Assembly (NCBI GenBank): GCA_026713505.1
Contig: JAPOOH010000109.1
Span: forward strand, 1 to 16,620
Reading direction: 5' to 3'
Length of the DNA: 16,620 nucleotides
Source: Chloroflexota bacterium
GTDB taxonomy: Bacteria; Chloroflexota; Dehalococcoidia; Lucifugimonadales; Australimonadaceae
Shown here: in pieces, positions 7,590-14,937 of the stretch
How positions within the stretch are numbered: position 1 is the first letter of the stretch
How the letters are laid out: every line of letters starts with the position of its first letter
Translations under genes and position numbers: made by a program
Notes under the pieces: model-generated
What the model was told of the DNA's origin: nothing
What the model saw: the letters and a program-made list of their open reading frames with translations, nothing else
Database searches by the model: none

Positions 7590-8393
7590 ATGAGCACCAC
7601 CGGCACGATTCTCGACAAGATACTGGAGGCGAAACGCGCGGAGCTGGCCCGGCGCCAGCGTGAGATGCCGCTCTCTGAGCTGGAATCGCGCGTGCGGGAG
7701 GCGCCGTTCCCCCACAACCTCTCTGGCGCGCTATGGGGCGACCGGGTCCGTCTCATCGGTGAGACGAAGAAGGCGTCACCCTCCAAGGGTCTGCTCGCCA
7801 GGGAGTACGACCCCGTTGCACTGGCGTCCACCTACGCCGCTAACGGCGCTGCTGCGATATCCGTGCTGACGGAGGTAGACCACTTCCAGGGAAGCTTGGA
7901 ACACCTGGCGGCGGTGAAGGCCGCGGTCGGCCCGGAGGGCGTGCCGGTGCTCAGGAAAGACTTCCTCTTCGACCCGTACCACCTGTTTGAGGCGCGCGCC
8001 CATGGGGCCGACGCCGCGCTCCTCATCGTGGCCGCCCTGTCGCCGGAGCGGTTGAGGGAGTTGCTGGACGCCGCTCAGCGGGTCTGGCTGCAGTGCCTCG
8101 TTGAAGTACACGACGAGCAGGAACTGGAGACGGCGTTGAGCGCGGGAGCGGAGATAATCGGCATCAACCATCGCGACCTCCGCACTTTCCAGGTGGACAT
8201 CTCCCTCTCGTCCCGGCTGCGCCCGCTCATCCCGCAGGGAAGGATGGTGGTTGCCGAGAGTGGCATCAACTCAAGCGAGGACGTGGCCGCCCTACGGCAG
8301 ACTGGGGTACATGGCATACTGGTGGGCGAGGCGCTGATGACCGCGCCCGACGTGGGGGAGAAGGTGCGGGAACTGGCAGGGGTGCAGGCGTGA
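7590..8393 (+). CDS. trpC: Indole-3-glycerol phosphate synthase
   Basis: Closes the indole ring by decarboxylating CdRP to indole-3-glycerol phosphate; a single-domain TIM barrel of 267 residues, not fused to TrpF. Catalytic and binding residues are in place: Glu58 and Lys60 in GETKKASPSKG, Lys123 in LRKDF, Glu172 in LVEVHD, Asn193 in GINHRDL and Glu223 in ESGI. GINHRDL differs from the commoner INNRDL by one residue, and the first motif has Thr between Glu58 and Lys60 where Ile or Val is usual. ATG at 7590, nine bases after the trpD stop, with a weak ribosome site, so translation is probably coupled. The stop overlaps trpF as GTGA. Confidence 0.97.
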   Translation: MSTTGTILDKILEAKRAELARRQREMPLSELESRVREAPFPHNLSGALWGDRVRLIGETKKASPSKGLLAREYDPVALASTYAANGAAAISVLTEVDHFQGSLEHLAAVKAAVGPEGVPVLRKDFLFDPYHLFEARAHGADAALLIVAALSPERLRELLDAAQRVWLQCLVEVHDEQELETALSAGAEIIGINHRDLRTFQVDISLSSRLRPLIPQGRMVVAESGINSSEDVAALRQTGVHGILVGEALMTAPDVGEKVRELAGVQA

Positions 8394-9088
8394 CACACGT
8401 GCAGGTATGCGGCTTCCGCTCCGCTGAAGCGTTGTTTGCGGCCATCGACGCAGGAGCAGACGCAGTGGCGCTCGTTTTCGTGCCGTCGGCCCGCAGGCGG
8501 GTGACGGCAGATGAGGCGCGCGCCCTGCTGGACGAGGCCCGCGCGTCTGGCCGGGCGCTGCCGGCGGTCGTCGGTCTGTTCGCGGACCAGCCGGTGGACG
8601 AGGTGCGGCAGACCGTGACGTCCGTGGGACTGGACGCAGTCCAACTGTGCGGGAGTGAGGGCGTGGAGTACACACGCCAGCTGGACGTTCCTGTCGCCAA
8701 GGTGATCAGCGTTGACGCTGAGGTTCCGGTGGCGGCGCAGATGCCGCGCATCATGGTGTTGCAGCAGCGCCACGCGCTGGCGGGGCACCGGATAGTGCTG
8801 GACGCGCAGGTGTCCGGGGAGTACGGAGGCACAGGGCGGCAGTTCGACTGGGACCTGGCTGCCGATCTGGCGGGCGCGTTCGAGATGAGCCTAGCTGGAG
8901 GCCTGTCCCCGGAGAACGTTCAGGAGGCCGTTGAACGCGTTCGCCCGTGGGGTGTGGACGTGTCCAGCGGGGTGGAGACGGACGGCGAGAAGGACCCGGT
9001 CAGGGTTCGGGCGTTCGTCGAGGCTGTGCGGGCGGTGGACGCGCGCAGGAAGAAGGGCGGGCTCGCCCGCCTGTTGGGCAGGCGCTGA
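8390..9088 (+). CDS. trpF: Phosphoribosylanthranilate isomerase
   Basis: Isomerises phosphoribosylanthranilate to CdRP, the substrate of TrpC. The 232-residue protein has the catalytic Cys7 in VQVCGF (usually KICG), the catalytic Asp138 in VLDAQ, GGTG (146-149), LAGGLSPENV (168-177) and VDVSSGVE (189-196), all placed as in the family. Two departures are visible: the conserved QLHG is QLCG (85-88), and the C-terminus carries a basic tail (ARRKKGGLARLLGRR). The GTG start at 8390 overlaps the trpC stop by four bases. Separate trpC and trpF genes in adjacent positions suit an operon order of C-F-B. Confidence 0.95.
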   Translation: MTHVQVCGFRSAEALFAAIDAGADAVALVFVPSARRRVTADEARALLDEARASGRALPAVVGLFADQPVDEVRQTVTSVGLDAVQLCGSEGVEYTRQLDVPVAKVISVDAEVPVAAQMPRIMVLQQRHALAGHRIVLDAQVSGEYGGTGRQFDWDLAADLAGAFEMSLAGGLSPENVQEAVERVRPWGVDVSSGVETDGEKDPVRVRAFVEAVRAVDARRKKGGLARLLGRR

Positions 9089-9089
9089 C

Positions 9090-10280
9090 GTGACGTTCCC
9101 GGACGAGAAGGGCCGCTTCGGCCGATTCGGTGGCCGGTACGTGCCGGAGACGCTGATTCCGGCGCTGACCGAGCTGTCCGAGGCGTGGGAGGAAGCCCGG
9201 GAGGACGCTGCCTTTCAGGAGGAGTTGGCACAGCTGCTGCACGACTACGTGGGCCGCCCGACTCCGCTCCACCACGCCCGCCGGCTCACCGAGTATGCGG
9301 GCGGCGCCGAGATATTCCTCAAGCGCGAGGACCTGGCGCACACCGGCGCGCACAAGATCAACAACGCCCTTGGGCAGGGACTGTTGGCGAAGCGTATGGG
9401 CAAGCGGCGCATCGTGGCGGAGACGGGCGCAGGCCAGCACGGCGTCGCCACGGCCACGGTCTGTGCGCTCCTGGGCATCGACTGCGTCGTCTACATGGGT
9501 GAAGAGGACATGCGCCGGCAGGCCCCCAACGTGTACCGGATGGGGATGCTCGGCGCGGAGGTGCGCCCCGTTACCGCTGGTAGCCGAACGCTCAAGGAAG
9601 CCATCAGCGAGACGATACGGGACTGGGTGACGAACGTGCGGGACACGCACTACATCATCGGGAGCGTCGTGGGCCCGCACCCCTACCCCATGATGGTGCG
9701 CGACCTGCAGTCCGTGATCGGGCGCGAATCGCGGGAGCAGATGCTGGCTCAGGCCGGACGTCTGCCGGATGCGATCGTGGCCTGCGTCGGGGGTGGGTCG
9801 AACTCCATGGGGCAGTTCTACGCGTTCATCGCGGACGAGAGCGTTCGGCTCATCGGGGTCGAGGCGGGCGGGGAGGGCGTGGAGACCGGCCGGCACGCGG
9901 CATCCATCGGCGGTGGCAGCGTTGGCGTGCTCCACGGATCGATGTCGTACATCGTGCAGGACGGCGACGGTCAGATACACGAGACGCACAGCATCTCGGC
10001 AGGCCTGGACTACCCCGGCGTCGGTCCGGAACACGCCTGGCTTCGCGACAACGGGAGGGCCGAGTACGTGAACGTCACGGACGACGAGGCGGTTGCGGCC
10101 TTCCGGTTGACCTGCGAACTGGAGGGCATCATCCCCGCCCTGGAGTCGTCGCATGCGGTGGCGTACACCGTGCAGTCGCTCGCGGCGGAGCTTGGAAAGG
10201 ACGGCGCCGTGCTCGTCTGCATGAGCGGACGCGGGGACAAGGACATGGGCACGATCATGGAGCGGGACGCCGCTTCCTGA
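9090..10280 (+). CDS. trpB: Tryptophan synthase beta chain
   Basis: PLP enzyme that condenses indole with serine to give tryptophan. The start chosen is GTG at 9090, one base after the trpF stop, giving 396 residues beginning with TFPDEKGRFGRFGGRYVPE, the typical TrpB N-terminus. A longer in-frame opening from 8931 is only read-through of the trpF region. Landmarks are the PLP lysine Lys89 in HTGAHKINNALGQG, Glu111 in ETGAGQHG, the phosphate loop GGGSNSMG (234-241), LDYPGVGPEH, and ESSHAVAY. Sequence and length match the canonical TrpB1 type that pairs with TrpA, yet no trpA follows. Confidence 0.97.
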   Translation: MTFPDEKGRFGRFGGRYVPETLIPALTELSEAWEEAREDAAFQEELAQLLHDYVGRPTPLHHARRLTEYAGGAEIFLKREDLAHTGAHKINNALGQGLLAKRMGKRRIVAETGAGQHGVATATVCALLGIDCVVYMGEEDMRRQAPNVYRMGMLGAEVRPVTAGSRTLKEAISETIRDWVTNVRDTHYIIGSVVGPHPYPMMVRDLQSVIGRESREQMLAQAGRLPDAIVACVGGGSNSMGQFYAFIADESVRLIGVEAGGEGVETGRHAASIGGGSVGVLHGSMSYIVQDGDGQIHETHSISAGLDYPGVGPEHAWLRDNGRAEYVNVTDDEAVAAFRLTCELEGIIPALESSHAVAYTVQSLAAELGKDGAVLVCMSGRGDKDMGTIMERDAAS

Positions 10281-10403
10281 GCTCGGTGACGTTGACAGGC
10301 TGGGGGGGTCGACGGGAAGATAGGGAGTCGGGAGACCGCTTCCAGCGCGCGGGTTGCCGCGTGAGAGAGAGCGGAGGGCAGGTTCCCTTACCCTGAGGAG
10401 CGC
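10281..10403 (+). promoter_or_regulatory. trpB-nuoA spacer with a weak promoter candidate
   Basis: These 123 bp hold a perfect -35-like TTGACA (10292-10297). The only nearby -10 candidates are poor: AAGATA (10317-10322, 19-bp spacing) or GATAGG (10319-10324, 21-bp spacing). A run of seven G residues lies between them. No stem followed by a T-run is present, so I see no intrinsic terminator for the trp operon. GAGGAG (10395-10400) at the end is the nuoA ribosome site. Confidence 0.25.
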
Positions 10404-10781
10404 ATGGCCCCAGAGGCTTACGCCGTCAACTGGACGGCAGTCGTGCTTGCGTTTGTGGTCGGCATCGTGGCGATGGGCCTGATGCTTGCCGCTTCCGCAT
10501 TGCTCTCCCCCCGCAGGCCTTCCAAGACGAAGGGTATCGCCTACGAGTCCGGCATCCTGCCCACGCCGTTGAACTGGACGCAGTTCAACGTGCGCTACTA
10601 CATCTTCGCCATCCTCTTCCTCATCTTCGACGTCGAAGCCGTCTTTCTGTTCCCATGGGCGGTCGTCTTCGCGGACGAGGGGATACCCGGCTACGTCTTC
10701 TACGCGATGATGCTGTTCATCGCGGTTCTGCTGCTGGGCGTCGTGTATGCCTGGCGAAAGGGGGTCCTGCGATGGAGGTAG
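10404..10781 (+). CDS. nuoA: NADH-quinone oxidoreductase subunit A
   Basis: Small membrane subunit of respiratory complex I at the junction of the peripheral and membrane arms. The 125 residues form three predicted TM segments (about 11-34, 65-87 and 96-115). The conserved loop is YESGI (47-51), followed by FNVRYYIFAILFLIFDVEAVFLFPW, whose acidic FDVEA segment typifies the family. ATG at 10404 with GAGGAG three bases upstream. It is the first gene of the nuo run and overlaps nuoB by 10 nt. Confidence 0.97.
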   Translation: MAPEAYAVNWTAVVLAFVVGIVAMGLMLAASALLSPRRPSKTKGIAYESGILPTPLNWTQFNVRYYIFAILFLIFDVEAVFLFPWAVVFADEGIPGYVFYAMMLFIAVLLLGVVYAWRKGVLRWR

Positions 10782-11449
10782 AAGGCGGCCAGGCGTTGCC
10801 GGTTTTCCGTCCCTCCTCTTGGGAGCGGCCCGCCGGTGGGCGCTTCTTCGACACCGATGAAGGCGGCGCCATCTCCACCGACAAGGGGAACACCCCCGCG
10901 GCCAACCTCATCAAGAGCGCCGCGCCCGGCGTCATCACCGCTCGATTGGACGACCTCGCTGCCTTGGGCAGGAGCAACTCGCTCTGGACCCTGACCTTCG
11001 GGCTTGCCTGCTGCGCCATCGAGATGATCTCGACGCACATGGCGCATCACGACCTTGACCGGTTCGGGGTCGTCACGTGGCCGTCGCCCCGGCAGTCGGA
11101 CGTGATGATTGTGGCGGGAACCGTGGTAAAGAAGATGGCGGAGCCCATCAAACTGCTCTACGAGCAGATGCCGGACCCGAAGTGGGTGATCGCCATGGGC
11201 ACGTGCGCAACGAGCGGCGGGCCCTACTACCGCTCCTACAGCGTCGTCATGGGCGTAGACCACCTCGTGCCCGTGGATGTCTACGTGCCCGGCTGTCCGC
11301 CGCGCCCCGAAGCGCTGATGGACGGCATCGTGAAGCTGCAACAGAAGATCAAGCGCGACGCCAGGGAAGGTGTGCGGAGCGCTCCGGTGGTGGTGGGATC
11401 CCCATCGCAGGAGACTCCCGAGGCTGGCGCCGAGGAGAACGATGACTGA
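10772..11449 (+). CDS. nuoB: NADH-quinone oxidoreductase subunit B (N2 cluster)
   Basis: Carries the terminal [4Fe-4S] cluster N2 that reduces quinone. The ATG at 10772 within the nuoA tail gives 225 residues; an upstream in-frame opening from 10655 lies inside nuoA and is rejected. Cluster ligands are Cys80 and Cys81 in GLACCAIEM, Cys145 in GTCATSGG and Cys175 in VPGCPPRPE. SPRQSDVMIVAGTV (105-118) is typical. The N-terminal segment before the conserved core is about 50 residues and longer than in many homologues, with a Phe, Arg and Gly-rich stretch. The C-terminal 25 residues are acidic and low in complexity. Confidence 0.97.
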   Translation: MEVEGGQALPVFRPSSWERPAGGRFFDTDEGGAISTDKGNTPAANLIKSAAPGVITARLDDLAALGRSNSLWTLTFGLACCAIEMISTHMAHHDLDRFGVVTWPSPRQSDVMIVAGTVVKKMAEPIKLLYEQMPDPKWVIAMGTCATSGGPYYRSYSVVMGVDHLVPVDVYVPGCPPRPEALMDGIVKLQQKIKRDAREGVRSAPVVVGSPSQETPEAGAEENDD

Positions 11450-11993
11450 GCAACAGCCCCCCGAGGAGCAGGCCGCACCGCGCCCTGCCGCCCACCGGGG
11501 GCCGCCGGTGGAGGTGGCGGCTGAGGTGCTGGACGCCCAGGGAGAGCGCACGGCTGGTGCGCTCCGCTTGGCCCTGCGCGACATGGCGATCGAATCCGGA
11601 GGTCGCGACGACGTTCCGTGGGTGCGCGTCGCGCGCGAGAACCTCACCCGCGCCGTGGACTCCTGCGTACGGAGCCCTAACCTGCGGGTGGATATGCTCC
11701 ACTGCCTCTTCGCCGTGGACTACGAGGAGCGCATTGAACTGAACTACGCCCTCTTCTCGCTGGGGAAAGGGCACAAGGCCCTGCTCAAAGTGGACCTTCC
11801 ACCGGACGAGGCGCGCGCGGACTCGCTCACCGGCGTGTGGGAGGCCGCGGCTTGGTACGAGCGCGAGACCCACGACCTGTTCGGCGTGGAGTTCGACGGC
11901 AACCCGGACCTCTCTCCGCTGATCCTGTTCGAGGGTTTCGAGGGCCACCCGGGCCTCCGCAGCTTCCCGCTGCACGACTACGAGGAGTGGTAG
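11442..11993 (+). CDS. nuoC: NADH-quinone oxidoreductase subunit C (30 kDa)
   Basis: Peripheral-arm subunit of complex I, here a separate gene and not fused to nuoD. The ATG at 11442 overlaps the nuoB stop by eight bases and has GAGGAG at 11432-11437. It gives 183 residues, with a Pro and Ala-rich N-terminus (about 1-25) before the conserved fold. The 30-kDa signature reads WEAAAWYERETHDLFGVEF (135-153), followed by LLFEG-like LILFEGFEGHPGLR and a C-terminal DYEEW. The opening from 11370 would begin inside nuoB and lacks a ribosome site. Confidence 0.95.
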   Translation: MTEQQPPEEQAAPRPAAHRGPPVEVAAEVLDAQGERTAGALRLALRDMAIESGGRDDVPWVRVARENLTRAVDSCVRSPNLRVDMLHCLFAVDYEERIELNYALFSLGKGHKALLKVDLPPDEARADSLTGVWEAAAWYERETHDLFGVEFDGNPDLSPLILFEGFEGHPGLRSFPLHDYEEW

Positions 11994-12001
11994 GCCGCCC
12001 G

Positions 12002-13114
12002 TTGACCACTGAACAGACATACGAAACCGTAGACATGATGCTGAACATGGGGCCGCAGCATCCGGCGACCCACGGCGTGTTCCGCATGGTGCTGACGGTG
12101 GACGGCGAACACGTCGTGGACGTGACGCCCCACATCGGCTACCTCCACCGCGGCTCTGAGAAGCTCGCGGAGAACGAGACCTACGGCCAGGTCATCACGC
12201 TGTTCGACCGGCTGGACTACGTCGCCAACCTGAACAACGAGCTCATCTTCTGCCGGGCAGCCGAGCGGCTCATGGGCATCGACCCGCCGGAACGCGGCCA
12301 ATACATCCGCGTGATTCTCGCCGAACTGAACCGGCTGGCGAGCCACCTCCTCTTCATCGGGACTTACGCCATAGACCTGGGCGCCATGACTCCCATCATG
12401 TACGGGTTCCGGGAGCGGGAGCGCATCCAGAACCTGTTCGAGTCCGTCACCGGAGCGCGGATGATGCACAACTTCATCCGCATCGGCGGCGTGAAGGAGG
12501 ACGTCCCCCCGGACTTTGTCCCGCGCGTCCGGGCACTCGCGGACGACGTCCAGCGCGGCGTTGAGGAGATCGACCGGCTCCTGACGTTCAACGAGGTCTT
12601 CCTGGCCCGTACGCGCGGCGTAGGCGTTATCGACGTCCCCACGGCACTCTCCTGCGGGTTGACGGGACCCGGTCTGCGCGCCAGCGGCGTGGCGTACGAC
12701 GTCCGCAAGGACTACCCGCACGAGGTCTACCCCTACCTCTCATACAAGGTGCCGGTGGGTGAGAACGGCGACTGCTGGGACCGCTACTACATGCGCGTCC
12801 TGGAGTGTTATGAGTCCCTCTCCATGGTCCGGCAGTGCCTGGACCAGATGGAGGAAGGCCCGGTGATGGCGCAGATGCGGCGCATCGCCCGCCCCCCGAA
12901 GGGCGAGGTGTACGTGCACGGGGAGAACCCGCGCGGCGACATCGGCGTCTTCCTGGTGAGCGACGGCACGGACAAGCCCTACCGTGTGAAAGTAAGGCCC
13001 CCGTCCTTCTGCAACCTCGTTGCGCTGCGGCCGATGATGCGCGATGCGTACATCGCGGACGCGGTGGCCATCCTCGGCTCGCTGGACATCGTGCTGGGCG
13101 AGGTGGACCGATGA
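12002..13114 (+). CDS. nuoD: NADH-quinone oxidoreductase subunit D (49 kDa)
   Basis: Forms the quinone-binding cavity with NuoB. The chosen start is TTG at 12002, eight bases after the nuoC stop, giving 370 residues that begin TTEQTYETVDMMLNMGPQHPATHG. ATG at 12035 is possible but would leave almost nothing before the core, and the frame open from 11837 is read-through of nuoC. GPQHPATHG supplies the paired histidines (20 and 24) of the quinone site. HIGYLHRG (44-51), ETYGQ (59-63) and the C-terminal LGSLDIVLGEVDR are all typical. Only a distant GAGGAG (11982-11987) precedes TTG, so coupling to nuoC is likely. The start is the least certain point. Confidence 0.93.
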   Translation: MTTEQTYETVDMMLNMGPQHPATHGVFRMVLTVDGEHVVDVTPHIGYLHRGSEKLAENETYGQVITLFDRLDYVANLNNELIFCRAAERLMGIDPPERGQYIRVILAELNRLASHLLFIGTYAIDLGAMTPIMYGFRERERIQNLFESVTGARMMHNFIRIGGVKEDVPPDFVPRVRALADDVQRGVEEIDRLLTFNEVFLARTRGVGVIDVPTALSCGLTGPGLRASGVAYDVRKDYPHEVYPYLSYKVPVGENGDCWDRYYMRVLECYESLSMVRQCLDQMEEGPVMAQMRRIARPPKGEVYVHGENPRGDIGVFLVSDGTDKPYRVKVRPPSFCNLVALRPMMRDAYIADAVAILGSLDIVLGEVDR

Positions 13115-14367
13115 GGTCTAAGCCGGTCCAGCTTGCGATAGCGGTGGTGTTGCTCGTGGGAGTCGGAGTGCTCGTCGCCGTCTTCACGCTTGCCCTGGCG
13201 CTGCTCGGAGAACCGGGCGACGACGTCACGGTCCTCACGGTCGGGAAGATCGTTATCGCTCTGTTCGCGCTGCTGACGCTCGTCACCACGCTGGGCATGT
13301 CGCTGGTGTGGCTGGAGCGCAAGCAGCTGGGGCGCATGCAGGGCCGCGTCGGCCCGACGCGCGTGGGCCCGTTCGGGCTGCTGCAGGTGGTGGCGGACGG
13401 CATCAAGCTGCTGATGAAGGAAGACGTCTCGCCGGGCTCGTCGTCTAAGGCCATCTTCTACGTCGCGCCCTTGCTCGTGTTCGTCCCGAGCTTCGTCGTC
13501 TGGCTGACGATCCCGATCGGGCGGGACCTCGTCGTGCGGAGCCTGGACCTGGGCGTCTTCTTCTTCATCGCGGTCTCGGTGCTGAGCATCGTTGGGCTGA
13601 TACTGGCCGGGTGGAGCTCCAACAGCAAGTACGCGATCCTGGGCGGCTTCCGCTCTGCGGCGCAGCTCGTCAGCTATGAGATACCGCTCATCCTGGGTGT
13701 GCTGAGCGTCGTGATGGTCGCCGACTCGATGCGGTTCACCGACATCGTGGACGCGCAGGCGAGCGTGCCGTACCTCGCGCTGTTGCCGCTCGCGTTCGCC
13801 GTGTTCTTCATTTCGGGGCTGGCCGAGGTCGGCAGGACGCCGTTCGACATCTACTTCGCGGAGTCAGAGGTTGTCGGAGGGCCGTTCGTCGAATACAGCG
13901 GCGCGCACTGGGCTATATTCTTCCTCGCGGAGTACGTCAACACATTCCTCGTCGCGGCGCTGGGCGCGCTGCTCTTCCTGGGCGGCTGGACGTGGCCCTT
14001 CGGCGAACTGGAGCAGTACCCGGCCGTGGCCCTCTTCCTGGGCAAGACGTACTTCCTTGCCGTCGTCATCTTCTGGGTGCGGGCGACGCTGCCGCGCCTG
14101 CGGATAGACCAGCTGATGAACGTGGGCTGGAAGATGCTGATCCCGTTGGGATTCGTCAGCGTCATCCTGGTTGCCGTACAACGCTTCTACGGTTGGCCGA
14201 CGTGGACGCTGACGCTCATGTCGGTCGCGGTGCTCGGCGCTGCCGCATTCGTACAACTGCGCCTCCAGCGCAGTGACGCGGTCGCAACGGCGGAGCGTTA
14301 CGCACAGCACGCCGTGGCGGTGCAACCCAGCAGATCCAGGCCGGCGCCGGAGAGTCAACAGGCATGA
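13111..14367 (+). CDS. nuoH: NADH-quinone oxidoreductase subunit H
   Basis: Membrane subunit that joins the quinone chamber to the proton-pumping arm. The ATG at 13111 overlaps the nuoD stop as ATGA and gives 418 residues, longer than the typical 320-350 because of a C-terminal extension of some 40 or more polar residues ending PAPESQQA. Eight or so hydrophobic segments are visible. The conserved first loop is ERKQLGRMQGRVGPTRVGPFG, and the later acidic loop lies around 246-263. That loop reads D-I-Y-F-A-E-S-E, where most relatives have D-L-P-E-A-E-S-E, so one conserved glutamate is Phe249 (codon TTC at 13855-13857). EYSG and FFLAEYVN follow as usual. Confidence 0.96.
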   Translation: MRSKPVQLAIAVVLLVGVGVLVAVFTLALALLGEPGDDVTVLTVGKIVIALFALLTLVTTLGMSLVWLERKQLGRMQGRVGPTRVGPFGLLQVVADGIKLLMKEDVSPGSSSKAIFYVAPLLVFVPSFVVWLTIPIGRDLVVRSLDLGVFFFIAVSVLSIVGLILAGWSSNSKYAILGGFRSAAQLVSYEIPLILGVLSVVMVADSMRFTDIVDAQASVPYLALLPLAFAVFFISGLAEVGRTPFDIYFAESEVVGGPFVEYSGAHWAIFFLAEYVNTFLVAALGALLFLGGWTWPFGELEQYPAVALFLGKTYFLAVVIFWVRATLPRLRIDQLMNVGWKMLIPLGFVSVILVAVQRFYGWPTWTLTLMSVAVLGAAAFVQLRLQRSDAVATAERYAQHAVAVQPSRSRPAPESQQA

Positions 14368-14936
14368 TTGGAACGCTCAAAGGGATGCTCACGACGGTGC
14401 GCTGGCTGCTCAGGCGGCCGGTCACCGCGCACTATCCGGAACAGCACCTTCCCGTGCAGGAGCGCTACATGGGATTCCCCGCCCTCCTAATGGACGACAC
14501 GGCGGGCGAGCCGTTCTGCACCGGGTGCATGGTGTGCGTGCGCGAGTGTCCGACGCAGTGCATGTCGGCGCAGATGCACGACAACCCCAAGTTCACCGAC
14601 GGCACCAGCCACCGGCGCAAGATCATCAACGAGTTCGAGATCAACCTGAACCGGTGCATCCTCTGCGGTATCTGCGTGGACGTCTGCTCGTTCGACGCGA
14701 TCGAGATGTCGTACGAGCATGAGCTGGCGAGCTACGCGCGCGCCGGTTCGCGCGCTGACCTGGATCTGCTGCTGGAGCAGGGACGGCGCTACATGGAGAT
14801 GAGCGGCTGGAACCCCGAGAACCCTGAGAAGAACGTGGCGGGGGTCGCCCTCGCGAAGAGGGCCGCGGCGGCAGCCGCAAAGACCGCTGCGGGTGAAGCG
14901 GGTCCGGCGGACGATTCAACCGAGGGTGGGGAGTAG
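14364..14936 (+). CDS. nuoI: NADH-quinone oxidoreductase subunit I (two 4Fe-4S clusters)
   Basis: Ferredoxin-like subunit with clusters N6a and N6b, passing electrons towards N2. The 190 residues hold two CxxCxxCxxxC motifs: Cys52, 55, 58, 62 (followed by Pro63) and Cys98, 101, 104, 108. In the second motif the residue after the fourth Cys is Ser109, where Pro is the rule. The N-terminus (about 1-30) has an amphipathic membrane-surface stretch. A tail of about 35 residues is rich in Ala and acidic residues. ATG overlaps the nuoH stop as ATGA. Adjacent to nuoH with no nuoEFG in between. Confidence 0.97.
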   Translation: MIGTLKGMLTTVRWLLRRPVTAHYPEQHLPVQERYMGFPALLMDDTAGEPFCTGCMVCVRECPTQCMSAQMHDNPKFTDGTSHRRKIINEFEINLNRCILCGICVDVCSFDAIEMSYEHELASYARAGSRADLDLLLEQGRRYMEMSGWNPENPEKNVAGVALAKRAAAAAAKTAAGEAGPADDSTEGGE

Positions 14937-14937
14937 C

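Noticed and set aside
8931..9089. Possible N-terminal extension of TrpB
   Set aside because: The stretch is the 3' end of trpF read in another frame. The typical TrpB N-terminus begins exactly at the GTG at 9090.
10295..10304. Ten-base match ACAGGCTGGG shared with the start of the trp leader (3597-3606)
   Set aside because: The match does not extend on either side and no T-box elements follow it, so it is most likely chance.
11837..12001. Possible N-terminal extension of NuoD, a NuoC-NuoD fusion
   Set aside because: The stretch is nuoC read out of frame. NuoC ends at its own TAG with its normal C-terminus, so the genes are separate.
12835..13110. Possible long N-terminal extension of NuoH
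   Set aside because: It overlaps the conserved nuoD C-terminus in another frame; the ATGA overlap at 13111 gives a normal NuoH start.
13992..14358. Additional open frames overlapping nuoH and nuoI on both strands
   Set aside because: All fall inside strongly supported nuo genes in other frames and show no recognisable domain.
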